Shown here piece by piece: positions 1 to 9,432 of a stretch of DNA of 64,000 nt; the first letter of the stretch is position 1, and each line of letters begins with the position of its first letter. Source of the stretch: Desulfuromonas sp. AOP6 (GTDB lineage: Bacteria; Desulfobacterota; Desulfuromonadia; Desulfuromonadales; SZUA-540); contig NZ_AP022810.1 of NCBI RefSeq assembly GCF_009731355.2, positions 1,764,001 to 1,828,000 on the forward strand. The letters run 5' to 3'. The notes beneath the pieces were generated by a model that saw nothing but the letters and a program-made list of their open reading frames with translations, did no database searches and was not told where the DNA came from. The position numbers were made by a program, and so were the translations under genes.

Positions 1-893
1 TGGGGCGCGACACCTAAAAGAAATTCGTCGGGGTTTTCTTCACTTCGCTGAGTCTGTACAGCAAGGCTCAGGGTCTCCTCTTGACGACTCACCCGATAAA
101 CAGCTTGAGCCTCTCCTGTTTTTTGAATGGCAGGGCTCAAATCATACCAGGATTCTATGGGCTGACCGTTTATGGAAAGAATTTCGTCTCCCACCTGCAG
201 ACCGGCTTTTTCCGCGGGCATGCCAGGGGCGAGTGCTCCAACAATGGGACGCTGTACCGGCATAAGACCGACGGACTCCAGCCCTTCTAAACCGCCATCT
301 TCAGGTGTAAGCAGGATGGAAATCACCTGCCCTTCACGTTGAACGCTGAAATCCAGCGCATAGCCGGCATAGGAAATCAGAGCGCGGTTGGCGTCAGACC
401 AGGTCGGCACCAGGTCTCCGTTGATACGCAGGATACAGTCGCCCCGAGAAAACCCCACGGATTGCGCTTCGGAATCCGCTGTCACCATCCCTATACAGGC
501 TGGCTTTTCAAGATAGGCCGGCACATTGACACCGACCAGGTAAGCCACGGGGAGGACAAGAAAAGGCAGGAGGAGATTCATGATGGGGCCGGCAGCAACG
601 ATCGCCATCCGTCGCGAAACAGGTTTGTCAGCAAAAGATCGCTTGCGTTCCTCAGGCGTAAGAGTACCCCCCTCTCCCACGCTTTCTCCGAGCATCTGCA
701 CATAACCGCCAAGGGGAATGGCGCAGATCATGTAATCCGTTTCACCGTAACGGATGGAGATAAGCTTTGGGCCAAACCCGAGAGAAAACTTGAGAACTTT
801 GACCCCGGACAACTTGGCCACAAGAAAGTGGCCAAATTCGTGGATAAAGACAAGTATGCCCAGCATGAGTATGCCGGCGACCAGAGTGAACAT
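1..893 (-). CDS. rseP: Site-2 zinc metalloprotease RseP (3' end cut by window edge)
   Basis: Intramembrane zinc protease of the M50 family, which cleaves membrane-bound anti-sigma factors and remnant signal peptides in the inner membrane. Translating the minus strand from the ATG at 893 gives a hydrophobic first segment carrying HEFGH at residues 18-22, the HExxH zinc motif. The downstream part reads as PDZ-type sequence with GDEILSINGQ and GGDTVLRING motifs, suggesting tandem PDZ domains. About 297 residues are visible. The C-terminal part, including the second metal-ligand region, lies beyond the window. It starts 12 bases after the dxr stop and is the last visible gene of a uppS-cdsA-dxr-rseP run, the usual order in this bacterial group. 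A GGGAAGA element precedes the start. Confidence 0.93.
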   Translation of the reverse strand, partial: MFTLVAGILMLGILVFIHEFGHFLVAKLSGVKVLKFSLGFGPKLISIRYGETDYMICAIPLGGYVQMLGESVGEGGTLTPEERKRSFADKPVSRRMAIVAAGPIMNLLLPFLVLPVAYLVGVNVPAYLEKPACIGMVTADSEAQSVGFSRGDCILRINGDLVPTWSDANRALISYAGYALDFSVQREGQVISILLTPEDGGLEGLESVGLMPVQRPIVGALAPGMPAEKAGLQVGDEILSINGQPIESWYDLSPAIQKTGEAQAVYRVSRQEETLSLAVQTQRSEENPDEFLLGVAP

Positions 894-904
894 GAATTCT
901 TCCC

Positions 905-2062
905 TTACAAAACAGCGTCGATCAAACGCCGTGCGGCCTGACGCCCCCAGCGATCGGCACGCAATGCTTCGTCAATATGAGTCAGTGCAGCGATGCGATG
1001 AGTATCCAGGACACGGCGCAAGATGTCGGGAATGGCCAAAAAACCAAGCTCTTTGTTGAGAAAAGCCTCTACGGCAACCTCGTTGGCGGCGTTAAGGACA
1101 GCTGGAGCCGTACCACCTTCCCTGAGAGCCTCATAGGCAAGCCCCAGGCAGGCGAAGCGCTGATTATCGGGTTTTGAGAATGTCAGGGACCCTAAAGCAC
1201 AGAGATCAAGCGCGGGAAGATTCAGAGGCAGACGTTCCGGGTAGGACAGAGCATAGGCGATGGGGGTTTTCATGTCGGGAATGCCAAGCTGGGCGATGAC
1301 TGACCCATCGACATATTCGACCATGGAATGAACAATGCTCTGGGGATGAATGTGCACATCGATCCGGTCTCCCGGCAAATCAAAAAGCCAGTGGGCCTCA
1401 ATGACTTCAAGTCCCTTATTCATCATGGTGGCTGAATCGATAGAGATCTTCCTCCCCATGGACCAGTTCGGGTGAGCCAGTGCATCGGCGGGTGAAACCT
1501 GCCTCAGTTCAGCCAGAGCCTTATCTCTGAACGGCCCACCGGAAGCTGTCAATATCAAACGACGAACATCAGTCCTGCGGTGCCCTTCCAGTGATTGGAA
1601 AATGGCAGAATGTTCACTGTCTACCGGATAAAGCTTTACTCCTTTACGATGGATGGCCTCCATGACAAGAGCGCCCGCCGTCACGAGCGTCTCCTTGTTG
1701 GCGAGGGCGATATCCTTGCCTGACTCAATGGCGGCCATGGTGGGGACGAGTCCGGCTGCGCCAACGATGGCAGAAACAACCATCTGGGCCTCGTCATGCA
1801 CGGCACAGGCCATGAGTCCTTCGAGCCCGGAAAGCACCGCTGGCGCTGCAGCTCCTAGCATGTCGCGCAGCAACGCCTCATCCTCCCTGCGGAGCACGGC
1901 AACGACAGAAGGGCGAAAGCGGCGAACCTGTTCGGCCAAAAGCTTAAGATTGGAACCGGCGGTCAAAGCAACAATCTGGAACTGGTCGGGATGGGCAGCA
2001 GCAATATCCAGAGTACTGACGCCGATCGATCCGGTCGATCCGAGAACAGATATTTTCTTCAT
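905..2062 (-). CDS. dxr: 1-deoxy-D-xylulose 5-phosphate reductoisomerase
   Basis: Second enzyme of the MEP isoprenoid pathway: it rearranges and reduces DXP to MEP with NADPH in the cytoplasm. The 385-residue protein has the usual family length. The N-terminal GSTGSIG motif (residues 8-14) is the NADPH-binding loop. [11 protein letters not shown] around residues 146-156 carries the metal-binding Asp148 and Glu150, and [19 protein letters not shown] follows as the substrate loop. It is flanked by cdsA upstream (stop 12 bases away) and rseP downstream, so it is almost certainly cotranscribed. Both neighbours serve envelope and lipid synthesis. Confidence 0.97.
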   Translation of the reverse strand: MKKISVLGSTGSIGVSTLDIAAAHPDQFQIVALTAGSNLKLLAEQVRRFRPSVVAVLRREDEALLRDMLGAAAPAVLSGLEGLMACAVHDEAQMVVSAIVGAAGLVPTMAAIESGKDIALANKETLVTAGALVMEAIHRKGVKLYPVDSEHSAIFQSLEGHRRTDVRRLILTASGGPFRDKALAELRQVSPADALAHPNWSMGRKISIDSATMMNKGLEVIEAHWLFDLPGDRIDVHIHPQSIVHSMVEYVDGSVIAQLGIPDMKTPIAYALSYPERLPLNLPALDLCALGSLTFSKPDNQRFACLGLAYEALREGGTAPAVLNAANEVAVEAFLNKELGFLAIPDILRRVLDTHRIAALTHIDEALRADRWGRQAARRLIDAVL

Positions 2063-2074
2063 GGCGAGTGGTGT

Positions 2075-2875
2075 CTATCCCTTAAAAAAGAGAAAGGCAT
2101 AATAATAGACTGGCGCAAAGGCAAATAGCAGACTGTCCAGTCGATCGAGAATGCCACCGTGGCCGGGGATGAGGCGTCCGGAATCCTTGACATTGAAACT
2201 CCTCTTGAGCATGGACTCAAAGAGATCGCCAAGCTGCCCGAGAACACCAAGGGCTCCACCGAGCAAAAGTACATCTATCCAGGATAGTTCCTGAAAAAAG
2301 AAGACTTTGGCCAGCGTCGCCCCGAGGAAGGTTCCAGCCACCCCCCCAAGGGCCCCTTCAACACTCTTATTGGGGCTGATGGCAGGATAGAGTTTTCGGC
2401 GTCCGAGAGACGAACCAACAAAATAAGCCGCGGAATCACAGGCCATGACACAGAGAAGGACAAAAAAGATCCATTCCCGCCCGAAAGGCAGGTCTCTAAG
2501 CAGCATGAGATGTCCCAGGAGCAGAGGGATGTACAACAAACCCAGCATGACGAGGCCCATCTCCTGCACGACGCGCGTCAAGTCTCGGAACGAGAACAGA
2601 AAGGCTATGGCGAAAAAGCCGACGAGAATAACCAGCCAGCCCTGAAAATACGCCATATTTCCAAGGGCAAAGGGCACTAGAAGAAGAGAGCCACCGGCGA
2701 CAGCAAGCTTCTGGAACTGTTGGCGATCTTCACTAAGCGCCATCCCATAGAACTCATAAAGAGCCAACAGCCCGACGCCAAAGACGAGCAGGTTGAAAAC
2801 CTTGGGGCTCGCATAGGCAACAAAAAGTACCAGCAGTGGAAGCGCCACCAATGCTGTTAAAATTCGCGTCTTAAT
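2075..2875 (-). CDS. cdsA: Phosphatidate cytidylyltransferase CdsA (likely non-ATG start)
   Basis: Integral membrane enzyme making CDP-diacylglycerol from phosphatidic acid and CTP, the branch point for phospholipids. Multiple hydrophobic helices are evident, and the C-terminal part carries the family signature SGRLIPGHGGILDRLDS. There is no ATG or GTG at the expected N-terminus. The first canonical start in frame is a TTG at 2851 without a ribosome site. Upstream, AAGGAGG sits 6 bases before an ATT codon at 2875-2873 that would give a KTRILTALVALPL N-terminus, typical of CdsA. I therefore place the start at the ATT, which overlaps the uppS stop (ATTAA). The TTG at 2851 is the alternative. 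Confidence 0.9.
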   Translation of the reverse strand: MKTRILTALVALPLLVLFVAYASPKVFNLLVFGVGLLALYEFYGMALSEDRQQFQKLAVAGGSLLLVPFALGNMAYFQGWLVILVGFFAIAFLFSFRDLTRVVQEMGLVMLGLLYIPLLLGHLMLLRDLPFGREWIFFVLLCVMACDSAAYFVGSSLGRRKLYPAISPNKSVEGALGGVAGTFLGATLAKVFFFQELSWIDVLLLGGALGVLGQLGDLFESMLKRSFNVKDSGRLIPGHGGILDRLDSLLFAFAPVYYYAFLFFKG

Positions 2876-3614
2876 GATTTCCCTCCTTGAACGATGTGGA
2901 TTGGGTAACTTGCTCGGCTGTCAGACCATAGCGGCGTTCTCTTTTAGCGTAAAGTTCCAGGGCCCGATGTAATTCATGGATATCAAAATCAGGCCAGAGT
3001 GTTTCCGTGAAGTATAATTCGGCGTAAGCCAACTGCCATAGTAAAAAATTGCTGACGCGCATCTCACCACTGGTGCGGATAAGCAGGTCGGGATCGGGCA
3101 AATCATGAGTATCCAGGGCGCCTGAAAAAACATCTTCGTCGATATCTTCAATCCCCAATTTACCTGCGGACACCTGACGACAAACCCTCCGAACGGCCCG
3201 CAGGATTTCATCTCTGCCACCATAGGAAAGGGCCAGGGTCAGTACCATCTCCCTGTTGTTACTGGTCCGTTCCATAGCTTCCTTGAGCGAGAACTGCACA
3301 TCGTCGGGCAAACGCTCTATTTCGCCGATCACATTAAAACGAATTCCTTCTCCCAGCATCTTGGGAAGATCATTGGCGAGATATCTGGCAAGAAGGGACA
3401 TCAGGGCATCTATTTCAGCGGGAGGCCTTCCCCAGTTTTCAGAACTGAAAGCATACAGGGTGAGGTAGCGAATGCCCTGAAGCCTGCACTCCTCAATGAC
3501 AGTGCGCACGGTATCGGCACCACGACTGTGGCCGGCCGTACGCGGCAACTGCCTACGTTCAGCCCAGCGGCCGTTCCCGTCCATGATAATGGCGAGATGC
3601 TGTGGAGTCTGCAT
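2871..3614 (-). CDS. uppS: Isoprenyl transferase (undecaprenyl diphosphate synthase)
   Basis: Cytoplasmic cis-prenyltransferase that elongates farnesyl diphosphate with isopentenyl diphosphate to undecaprenyl diphosphate, the lipid carrier for peptidoglycan and O-antigen. Signature DGNGRWA begins at residue 12 (catalytic Asp12). Later motifs include SYGGRDEI and the C-terminal PDLLIRTSGEMRVSNFLLWQLAYAELYF. The length of 247 residues fits the family. I chose the ATG at 3614 rather than an upstream TTG at 3641 because it yields the conserved N-terminus, with GGAAG and AGGA just upstream. It heads the uppS-cdsA-dxr-rseP cluster and its stop overlaps the putative cdsA start. Confidence 0.95.
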   Translation of the reverse strand: MQTPQHLAIIMDGNGRWAERRQLPRTAGHSRGADTVRTVIEECRLQGIRYLTLYAFSSENWGRPPAEIDALMSLLARYLANDLPKMLGEGIRFNVIGEIERLPDDVQFSLKEAMERTSNNREMVLTLALSYGGRDEILRAVRRVCRQVSAGKLGIEDIDEDVFSGALDTHDLPDPDLLIRTSGEMRVSNFLLWQLAYAELYFTETLWPDFDIHELHRALELYAKRERRYGLTAEQVTQSTSFKEGNH

Positions 3615-3743
3615 ATCCTGACTTCCAAGTAGAGAAAACAACGTATTAAAAAGGGCGACAATTTACCATGAAACATCCTGTCAAACAAGAAGCTTGTTCC
3701 CCAAAGACAAATCCCCTTTTTGTGTTCAAGGGAGTGAATTCGA

Positions 3744-3778
3744 CAAAAAAAGGAAGACAGCACCAGGCCGTCTTCCTT
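3744..3778 (-). terminator. Intrinsic terminator after the universal stress protein gene
   Basis: AAGGAAGAC (3750-3758) pairs with GTCTTCCTT (3770-3778) around an 11-base loop. On the minus strand the stem is followed by a T run (plus-strand A run 3744-3751). It lies 28 bases past the stop of the universal stress protein gene. Confidence 0.8.
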
Positions 3779-3805
3779 AAGGTTATCGGGCTAATCCCGT
3801 AAAAA

Positions 3806-4255
3806 TCATTTTTCGCTACATGCAACCGTCATAACCGGGAGTGGAGACTTGCGCACAACTTTTTCAGCAGTGCTGCCAAACAAAACATGGTCAAGGCCAG
3901 TGCGTCCATGAGTGCCAAGAATAATCAGGTCGGCCGAGTGTTCAAGACCTATTTTGATGATCTCGTCGTAGGGGATCCCCGGCACGATAAAGGTCTCGTA
4001 TTGGATGTCTTCACCAAGATGAGCCCGACAAAACTTTTCCATCATTTTTTTTGCCCCCTCTTCTATTTCTTCTTCCAGCTTGTCAAAAGAAATGTGGGGG
4101 ACATAAAAACCTCGCAGATCGACGGGTTCGTTTATAACATGGGCAAGCAGAAGCTTGGCGCCGCATTTTTTGGTCAGCATGTGAGCATATTGGAAAGCAT
4201 GATCGGAACATTCGGAAAAATCTGTGGCAAAAAGGATCGTTTTGAAATCTTTCAT
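3806..4255 (-). CDS. Universal stress protein (UspA family)
   Basis: Small cytoplasmic nucleotide-binding protein of the Usp family, generally induced under starvation, redox or respiratory stress. The 149-residue protein matches a single Usp domain. The ATP-binding signature is present as G114-THGRTG followed by FGSTAEKV (G-x2-G-x9-G-S type), so it is probably an ATP-binding Usp. A strong GGAGG precedes the ATG. It follows the response regulator gene by 32 bases on the same strand and may be cotranscribed with it. A good intrinsic terminator follows. The specific role is not evident from sequence. Confidence 0.92.
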   Translation of the reverse strand: MKDFKTILFATDFSECSDHAFQYAHMLTKKCGAKLLLAHVINEPVDLRGFYVPHISFDKLEEEIEEGAKKMMEKFCRAHLGEDIQYETFIVPGIPYDEIIKIGLEHSADLIILGTHGRTGLDHVLFGSTAEKVVRKSPLPVMTVACSEK

Positions 4256-4287
4256 GGTTCCTCCTTCACTTCAAGGAAAAGGTCGAA

Positions 4288-4689
4288 TTACATAGGGCCA
4301 ACTGGAGAAATGTGCTTGGTTTCTTTGTGTATTTTTTCCAGCACAGACTTGAGTTCTTCAATTTTGATCGGCTTGTGAATGTATTCGAAGGCTCCGAGAT
4401 TCATAGCCTCCAGATAGGACTCGACCCCGCCATAGGCAGTAATCATGATGACATGGGTGCTGGGGTAGAGACGATTAAGTTCTTTAAGAAAGGTCAATCC
4501 ATTCATTTCGGGCATATTGATATCGCTGATGACCAGGTTTACACGACTGGATTTCAGATAGTCCAAGGCCTCCTGACCGTTGGCCACACTACAGACATCA
4601 AAGCCTTCCTGGCTGAGCAGCTTGCTCAGGCCGATACGGGTATTCTCTTCATCATCAACAATAAGGATATTTTTTATTTTCGATCCCAC
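4288..4689 (-). CDS. Single-domain response regulator (CheY-like receiver)
   Basis: Stand-alone receiver of 133 residues with no output domain. The acidic pair Asp12-Asp13, phosphoacceptor Asp56 in VISDINMPEMNG, Thr84 in MITAYG and Lys106 in HKP are all in place, so it should be phosphorylatable. The start is a GTG at 4689 with GGGAG 8 bases upstream. A good sigma-70-type promoter lies just upstream (4721-4748). No histidine kinase is adjacent, so the partner is unknown. It may act by protein-protein contact or as a phosphorelay intermediate. The universal stress protein gene lies downstream on the same strand. Confidence 0.9.
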   Translation of the reverse strand: MGSKIKNILIVDDEENTRIGLSKLLSQEGFDVCSVANGQEALDYLKSSRVNLVISDINMPEMNGLTFLKELNRLYPSTHVIMITAYGGVESYLEAMNLGAFEYIHKPIKIEELKSVLEKIHKETKHISPVGPM

Positions 4690-4720
4690 TCAAAATGCTC
4701 CCGTGCAAGTTTTGCAGGTA

Positions 4721-4748
4721 AGTCTATCACGAGGTCTTGCCCTGTCAA
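4721..4748 (-). promoter_or_regulatory. Sigma-70-type promoter for the response regulator gene
   Basis: On the minus strand TTGACA (4748-4743) is followed after 16 bases by TAGACT (4726-4721). Predicted transcription start is near 4714, 25 bases before the GTG start. Confidence 0.6.
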
Positions 4749-4830
4749 GACGGCAAACCACACGGAAAATTTATTTATTGCCAAATAATTACAATATGTT
4801 ACAGGAAAGCCTTGGGCAGAAGGAAGGATG

Positions 4831-5685
4831 TCAGACAGAAGTGGATGCAGCCCCCTGCCAAAGACCGATCAACTGGCTGACAAGGTCGACAAGGTGACGC
4901 TCAGCACTCTTGCCTGCAGACAGCACATCCTCGTGCAGCAGAGGAACGGGAGAAAGTCCAGCGGCATGATTGGAGATATAGGAGAGACCGACAACGTCCA
5001 TGCCGAGATATCTGGCCATGATGGCTTCAGGAACGGTTGACATGGACACCGCATCGGCGCCAAGAAGCTTCATGGCCCGGATCTCGGCAGGGGTCTCGTA
5101 AGATGGCCCCTGCACGGCACAGAGCACCCCGCGATGAAGACGAATTTGGTTCCGAATGGCGAATTCATGCAGAGGAGGGTAAAGAGAATCCAGATAGAGG
5201 GAAGAAAGATCGACAAATGGATTGGGAAAGTTCCCGCGCAACGGGTTGTCTCCCATGAGATTGATGTGATCGGCGATATACATGAAATCGCCGGGCTCAA
5301 AGGAAGGATTGATGCCACCGACCGCGTTGGTCAGCAGCAGCCGGGGACAGCCAAGGACATGAGCAATGCGGGCTGGTAGTGCTACCTGGGTAGCAGAATA
5401 CCCTTGGTAAAGGTGATAGCGGCCCTGAAAAACCAGTACTCGCCAGCCCATAAACATCCCGGCGACAAGACGGCCCTGATGTCCGGCCACCATGTTCTCA
5501 GGAAAACAGTCAAATCTCTGGTAGGGCCAGGCGGAGGGTTCTTCGATGTGGTCCGCCAAGGCGCCGAGGCCAGAACCAAGGACGACAGCCAGATCAAAGG
5601 GCGCCCTCCCCTTTTCATTTATGACTGTCTCCTGGATTTCTCGGCAATCCTTGAACATGGGCTCTTCGTTCAAGCAGGATATCAC
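4831..5685 (-). CDS. Purine nucleoside phosphorylase
   Basis: Phosphorolysis of purine (deoxy)ribonucleosides to base and (deoxy)ribose 1-phosphate, for purine salvage. The 284-residue protein carries the trimeric PNP hallmarks: VVLGSGLGALAD phosphate loop, GRYHLYQGY, LTNAVGGINP, GPSYETPAEIR and a SNHAAG purine-site motif. The GTG start at 5685 overlaps the upstream TPR lipoprotein stop (GTGA), implying translational coupling. An internal ATG ten codons in is an alternative start. A second member of the same superfamily (mtnP) lies 2.6 kb upstream in the transcription direction, so the two probably divide inosine/guanosine and methylthioadenosine substrates. Confidence 0.93.
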   Translation of the reverse strand: MISCLNEEPMFKDCREIQETVINEKGRAPFDLAVVLGSGLGALADHIEEPSAWPYQRFDCFPENMVAGHQGRLVAGMFMGWRVLVFQGRYHLYQGYSATQVALPARIAHVLGCPRLLLTNAVGGINPSFEPGDFMYIADHINLMGDNPLRGNFPNPFVDLSSLYLDSLYPPLHEFAIRNQIRLHRGVLCAVQGPSYETPAEIRAMKLLGADAVSMSTVPEAIMARYLGMDVVGLSYISNHAAGLSPVPLLHEDVLSAGKSAERHLVDLVSQLIGLWQGAASTSV

Positions 5686-6431
5686 TTCAACACTTTCAGA
5701 TGTTCCCTGGACAATTTACCCAGTTCGGTGTCAGGAATAAGGCGGATGACCTCGTTGAAGGAAGCGACAGCTTCTTCGGTTTGACGAAGTTTTACCTGAG
5801 CCAGCCCCAGTTGATAGTGAGCCTGTGCATAATTGGGGGCGATAGCCAACGCCTCACGATATTGAGCGACGGCTTCTGTCGTTTTATCCAGCGCGTAATA
5901 CGCTTGGCCCATCCCCAGATAGGCAGGGGCATAGCGCCTTTCAGTGGAGATGGCCTCCTTGAAGAAGGTAACAGCCTGCAGATAATCCCCCTTCTGGAGA
6001 TACGCATACCCGATACCGGAGAGAGGAACTTCGGGATTGTCGAAATCGAGCCGGGATGATGTCGCCTTGAAGTAGCGGATCGCATCGTCCCAACGCTCCA
6101 TATCGAGGTACAGGGCTCCAAGGTTATTTAAAAAACGGGGGGCTTCATGGCTCAATTTGACAGCTTGGAGATATCGCCGTTCGGCCTCAGGGTATGCTTC
6201 CTTGACATGAAGCACCTGTCCGAGAGCCGCCTGGATTTCGGGATCTTTCGGGTTGATTTCTTCGGCCATCCGAAACTCGTTCATGGCCTGGCTCATTCTA
6301 TCCTCACGCAGATAGGATAGTCCCAGCATATAATGGGCCCGCGCTTCGTCACTCTGTTGAGGATTAATACCACAGCCGGCAGCCAGAATGAGGGACAGCA
6401 GAATTCCCGATGAAATGATCTTCTTGATCAA
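5682..6431 (-). CDS. TPR-repeat lipoprotein
   Basis: Secreted lipoprotein with a lipobox ending LAAGC at Cys20, followed by six or so tetratricopeptide repeats over the remaining 230 residues (motifs such as ARAHYMLGLSYL, PEIQAALGQVL, PRFLNNLGALYLD and AQAHYQLGLA). TPR lipoproteins of this type, for example PilF/PilW, act as outer-membrane assembly or scaffold factors. A pilotin-like role is possible but no pilus genes are nearby. Its stop overlaps the GTG start of the purine nucleoside phosphorylase. The function is therefore known only at the level of a protein-interaction module anchored in the outer membrane. Confidence 0.88.
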   Translation of the reverse strand: MIKKIISSGILLSLILAAGCGINPQQSDEARAHYMLGLSYLREDRMSQAMNEFRMAEEINPKDPEIQAALGQVLHVKEAYPEAERRYLQAVKLSHEAPRFLNNLGALYLDMERWDDAIRYFKATSSRLDFDNPEVPLSGIGYAYLQKGDYLQAVTFFKEAISTERRYAPAYLGMGQAYYALDKTTEAVAQYREALAIAPNYAQAHYQLGLAQVKLRQTEEAVASFNEVIRLIPDTELGKLSREHLKVLK

Positions 6432-6489
6432 TGCAACCTCCTTGAAGAATCGGCAACGAGAACCGTCGATGCACGGTGGACCAGAAAGA

Positions 6490-7398
6490 TCACAGGCCTT
6501 CGAAGTCCGTCAAAAGCTTCACCTTGCGGTAGCGATCTTCAATGTCGCTGTAACGAAGGGAGCGCATACGGTTCAGGCTGAAGTCCTCCACGTTGAAAGA
6601 CGCCATGACACTTCCAAAAACGATCGCCTGGCGCAGGCCGGAATCTGTCAGGTTTTTTGTGGAGGCCAGGTATCCCATGAATCCTCCGGCGAAGGTATCT
6701 CCGGCCCCGGTAGGGTCGAAAACTGATTCAAGGGGATAGGCCGGGGCGGCAAAAACCGAATGTTCCCGAAACATAAGAACGCCGTATTCCCCACGCTTTA
6801 TCACCAGGGTTTCAGGCCCCATGGCCAAAATCTTGGCGGCTGCCTTCATCAGGTTGGGCTCGCCGGAAAGCTGACGAGCCTCCCCTTCGTTGATGAGAAA
6901 AATATCGACGCGCTTGAGCGTTTCCAGTAGCGCTTCCTTTTTCCCTTCTATCCAGAAGTTCATCGTGTCACAGGCAACCAGTTGAGGCTTGTCCACCTGC
7001 TGAAGAACCTGCAACTGCAACTCGGGATCGATATTGGCCAAAAAAACAAAATTGGCCTCCCGATGTGCGGGAGAAAGTTGGGGGGCAAAGGATTCGAAAA
7101 CGTTCAGATGGGTCTCCAGAGTTTGAGCCTCGTTCAGATCGTAACCGTAGCTCCCCTTCCAGCGAAACGTTTTCCCTGAAACGACCTGCAGTCCACTCAA
7201 ATCAATGTTTCGCGAGCGCAGAAATTCAAGGTGTTCAGACGGAAAGTCTTCACCAACCACGGCTACCAGCCGAACCTCATCAAAAAAACTGGCTGCGGTG
7301 GAGAAATACGTCGCCGAGCCGCCGAGGACATCATCCCCCTTGCCAAAAGGCGTCTCCACAGAATCAAACGCAACGGAACCAACCACGAGAATGCTCAT
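6490..7398 (-). CDS. PfkB-family carbohydrate/nucleoside kinase
   Basis: Ribokinase-superfamily kinase of about 302 residues. The C-terminal signature DPTGAGDTFAGGF (about residues 228-240) supplies the catalytic Asp and the anion hole. An N-terminal glycine pair in GGSATY is the substrate-lid region. The start is placed at ATG 7398 because GAGG lies 5 bases upstream. The upstream GTG at 7404 overlaps that ribosome site. It lies directly downstream of mtnP on the same strand (51 bases), suggesting a nucleoside or methylthioribose/ribose salvage role, but substrate specificity cannot be read from the sequence. Confidence 0.88.
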   Translation of the reverse strand: MSILVVGSVAFDSVETPFGKGDDVLGGSATYFSTAASFFDEVRLVAVVGEDFPSEHLEFLRSRNIDLSGLQVVSGKTFRWKGSYGYDLNEAQTLETHLNVFESFAPQLSPAHREANFVFLANIDPELQLQVLQQVDKPQLVACDTMNFWIEGKKEALLETLKRVDIFLINEGEARQLSGEPNLMKAAAKILAMGPETLVIKRGEYGVLMFREHSVFAAPAYPLESVFDPTGAGDTFAGGFMGYLASTKNLTDSGLRQAIVFGSVMASFNVEDFSLNRMRSLRYSDIEDRYRKVKLLTDFEGL

Positions 7399-7449
7399 TG
7401 TCACCTCTTCTTATCCGGAACCCAGGCTATTGCTGGTAAACAATTAAAA

Positions 7450-8313
7450 TCAGAGATATTTACCCATCACTACCTGAAGCTTTTCCAGAGTTTTAGGCGG
7501 GATGATCTCCTTGCTGGTCATAATGGCGAATTTCAGCGCTTCGCCACAGGCGCAGGCCGAAGGAGTCGCCAGGTTTCGCACGGCTTCCCGAATGATTTTG
7601 CGCGCCGTCTCTACATTCTGTTTGACGATGGCCAGGACCGCCTCCACGGAAACATCGTCATGTTCCTCGTGCCAACAGTCGTAATCGGTGGCCAGAGCCA
7701 CGGTAGCATAGCAGATCTCCGCTTCACGGGCCAGGCGGGCTTCGGGCAGATTGGTCATGCCGATGACGTCGACACCCCAACTGCGGAAGATCTTCGATTC
7801 AGCTCGGGTGGAGAAATTGGGGCCCTCAATACAGATATAGGTTCCGCCTTTGTGCGTCTGAGCACCCACGGTCACAGCGGCCTGATGCAGGACAGCAGCC
7901 AGATCGCCGCAGACAGGGTCGGCGAACTGAACATGGCCGACGATCCCTTCGCCGAAGAAGGTCGACGCCCGCTTGCCCTGGGTGCGGTCGAAAAACTGAT
8001 CGGGGATGACGATATGTCCAGGAACGATCTCCTCTTTCATGCTGCCGACGGCGGAGACAGAGATGATGCGACTGACTCCCAGTTTTTTCATGCCGTAGAT
8101 GTTGGCCCGATAGTTGACTTCAGAGGGAAGCAGGCGGTGCCCTTCGCCGTGTCGTGGCAGGAAAACCACCTTGAGGCCTTCGAGTTCACCCGTAATAAAA
8201 TCATGGGAAGGATCGCCGAAGGGGGTTTCCACTGTGACGTTCCGCACATTGGTGAGCCCTTCCATCTGATAGAGGCCGCTGCCTCCGATAACGCCGATTA
8301 CAGGCTGAGCCAT
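7450..8313 (-). CDS. mtnP: S-methyl-5'-thioadenosine phosphorylase
   Basis: Cleaves methylthioadenosine with phosphate to adenine and methylthioribose 1-phosphate in methionine salvage. Some homologues instead act on methylthioinosine. Motifs seen are [11 protein letters not shown] at the N-terminus, [29 protein letters not shown], a GPNFSTRAE phosphate/substrate segment and [16 protein letters not shown] near the purine site. The ATG at 8313 is preferred because GGAGG is 8 bases upstream. An ATG two codons earlier would be only 2 bases from it. The gene is followed by a PfkB kinase on the same strand and preceded by rlmN. Confidence 0.92.
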   Translation of the reverse strand: MAQPVIGVIGGSGLYQMEGLTNVRNVTVETPFGDPSHDFITGELEGLKVVFLPRHGEGHRLLPSEVNYRANIYGMKKLGVSRIISVSAVGSMKEEIVPGHIVIPDQFFDRTQGKRASTFFGEGIVGHVQFADPVCGDLAAVLHQAAVTVGAQTHKGGTYICIEGPNFSTRAESKIFRSWGVDVIGMTNLPEARLAREAEICYATVALATDYDCWHEEHDDVSVEAVLAIVKQNVETARKIIREAVRNLATPSACACGEALKFAIMTSKEIIPPKTLEKLQVVMGKYL

Positions 8314-8356
8314 GGTCATTTCCTCCTGTTAAAATAATGGGGTCATTGATCAAGAA

Positions 8357-9394
8357 TCAGGATTTATCGTCGAGGCGCCCTTTAAGTTGACCGCAGGCCG
8401 CCGAGATATCCTGACCCTTGCTGGCCCGTCGTATGGCCACGATGTCGCGATTGAGCAAATAGGTCTGAAATGCCTCGATAGCCTCCGGTGTCGGTGCCCG
8501 GAAATCAGAGCCAGCATGCTCGTTGAAAGGGATAAGGTTGACCTTGGCCTTGATACCGTGCAGCAACTTGATCAGACGTTTGGCATCGTCAAGACTGTCA
8601 TTGACGCCGCGGATCAAGATATATTCAAAGGTGATGCGCTGATGCGGTTTCAGGGGATAGGCGCGGCAGGCAGCCATCAGCTCTTTCAGCGGATAACGGC
8701 GGTTCACCGGCATCAGGCGGTCGCGCACCTCGTCCGTGGTGGCATTGAGGGAAATCGCCAGATTGACAGGGATGCGCTTGGCGAGTTCGAGCATCTCAGG
8801 GATCAGACCGCAGGTCGACAGCGTCACCTTGCGGGTGCCGAATCCCATACCATCATCCAGGTAGAGGATTTTCAGGGCGTCCACCACGTTATCGAGGTTG
8901 TGCAGGGGCTCGCCCATGCCCATCAGGACGATGTTGTTGATGGGGCCATCCTTGGCGACAGCACAGACCTGATTGACGATTTCGGCGGTTTCCAGATTGC
9001 GGAAAAGCCCAAAGGTTCCGGTAAGGCAGAAAGCGCACTGCATCGCGCAGCCGACTTGAGTGGAAATACACACGGTGGAACGACCGTTTTCCATGGGAAT
9101 GCGGACGGATTCCACCGTCTGCCCATCATCAAGGCGAAAGAGGTACTTCTTGGTGCCGTCACTGCTGGTCTCCGTGACTTCGGCAGTCCAGTCAGAGACA
9201 TAGGCTTTTGCGGCCAGTTGTTCTCTGAGTTCCTTGGACAGGTCGGTCATTTCGGCGAAAGAGGTCACGCCCCGCCCGTAGATCCAGCGCACAATCTGCC
9301 GGGCACGGAATTTCTCTTTGCCGAAAGCGGAAAGAAATTCAACCAGAGCCTCAAAGGTAAGATTTTTAAGATCAATGCGTTGCGGGTTATCCAT
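8357..9394 (-). CDS. rlmN: 23S rRNA/tRNA adenine-C2 methyltransferase RlmN
   Basis: Radical-SAM enzyme that methylates A2503 of 23S rRNA and A37 of some tRNAs, with consequences for translational fidelity. The 345-residue protein has the radical-SAM CX3CX2C cluster at Cys116, Cys120 and Cys123 ([10 protein letters not shown]), GMGEPLHN, and a C-terminal Cys in SAACGQLKG that fits the methyl-carrier cysteine. I use ATG 9394, which gives the standard N-terminus. Reading further upstream runs through the ndk terminator. It is separated from ndk by a strong terminator and leads into mtnP. Confidence 0.95.
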   Translation of the reverse strand: MDNPQRIDLKNLTFEALVEFLSAFGKEKFRARQIVRWIYGRGVTSFAEMTDLSKELREQLAAKAYVSDWTAEVTETSSDGTKKYLFRLDDGQTVESVRIPMENGRSTVCISTQVGCAMQCAFCLTGTFGLFRNLETAEIVNQVCAVAKDGPINNIVLMGMGEPLHNLDNVVDALKILYLDDGMGFGTRKVTLSTCGLIPEMLELAKRIPVNLAISLNATTDEVRDRLMPVNRRYPLKELMAACRAYPLKPHQRITFEYILIRGVNDSLDDAKRLIKLLHGIKAKVNLIPFNEHAGSDFRAPTPEAIEAFQTYLLNRDIVAIRRASKGQDISAACGQLKGRLDDKS

Positions 9395-9432
9395 GAAGTT
9401 CTTTATAAAGATTGTATTCGATGCGGCAAGGT

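Noticed and set aside
2851-2851. TTG at 2851 as the annotated cdsA start
   Set aside because: No ribosome site precedes it and it would remove the first eight residues typical of CdsA. The ATT at 2875 with AAGGAGG is better supported, although unusual.
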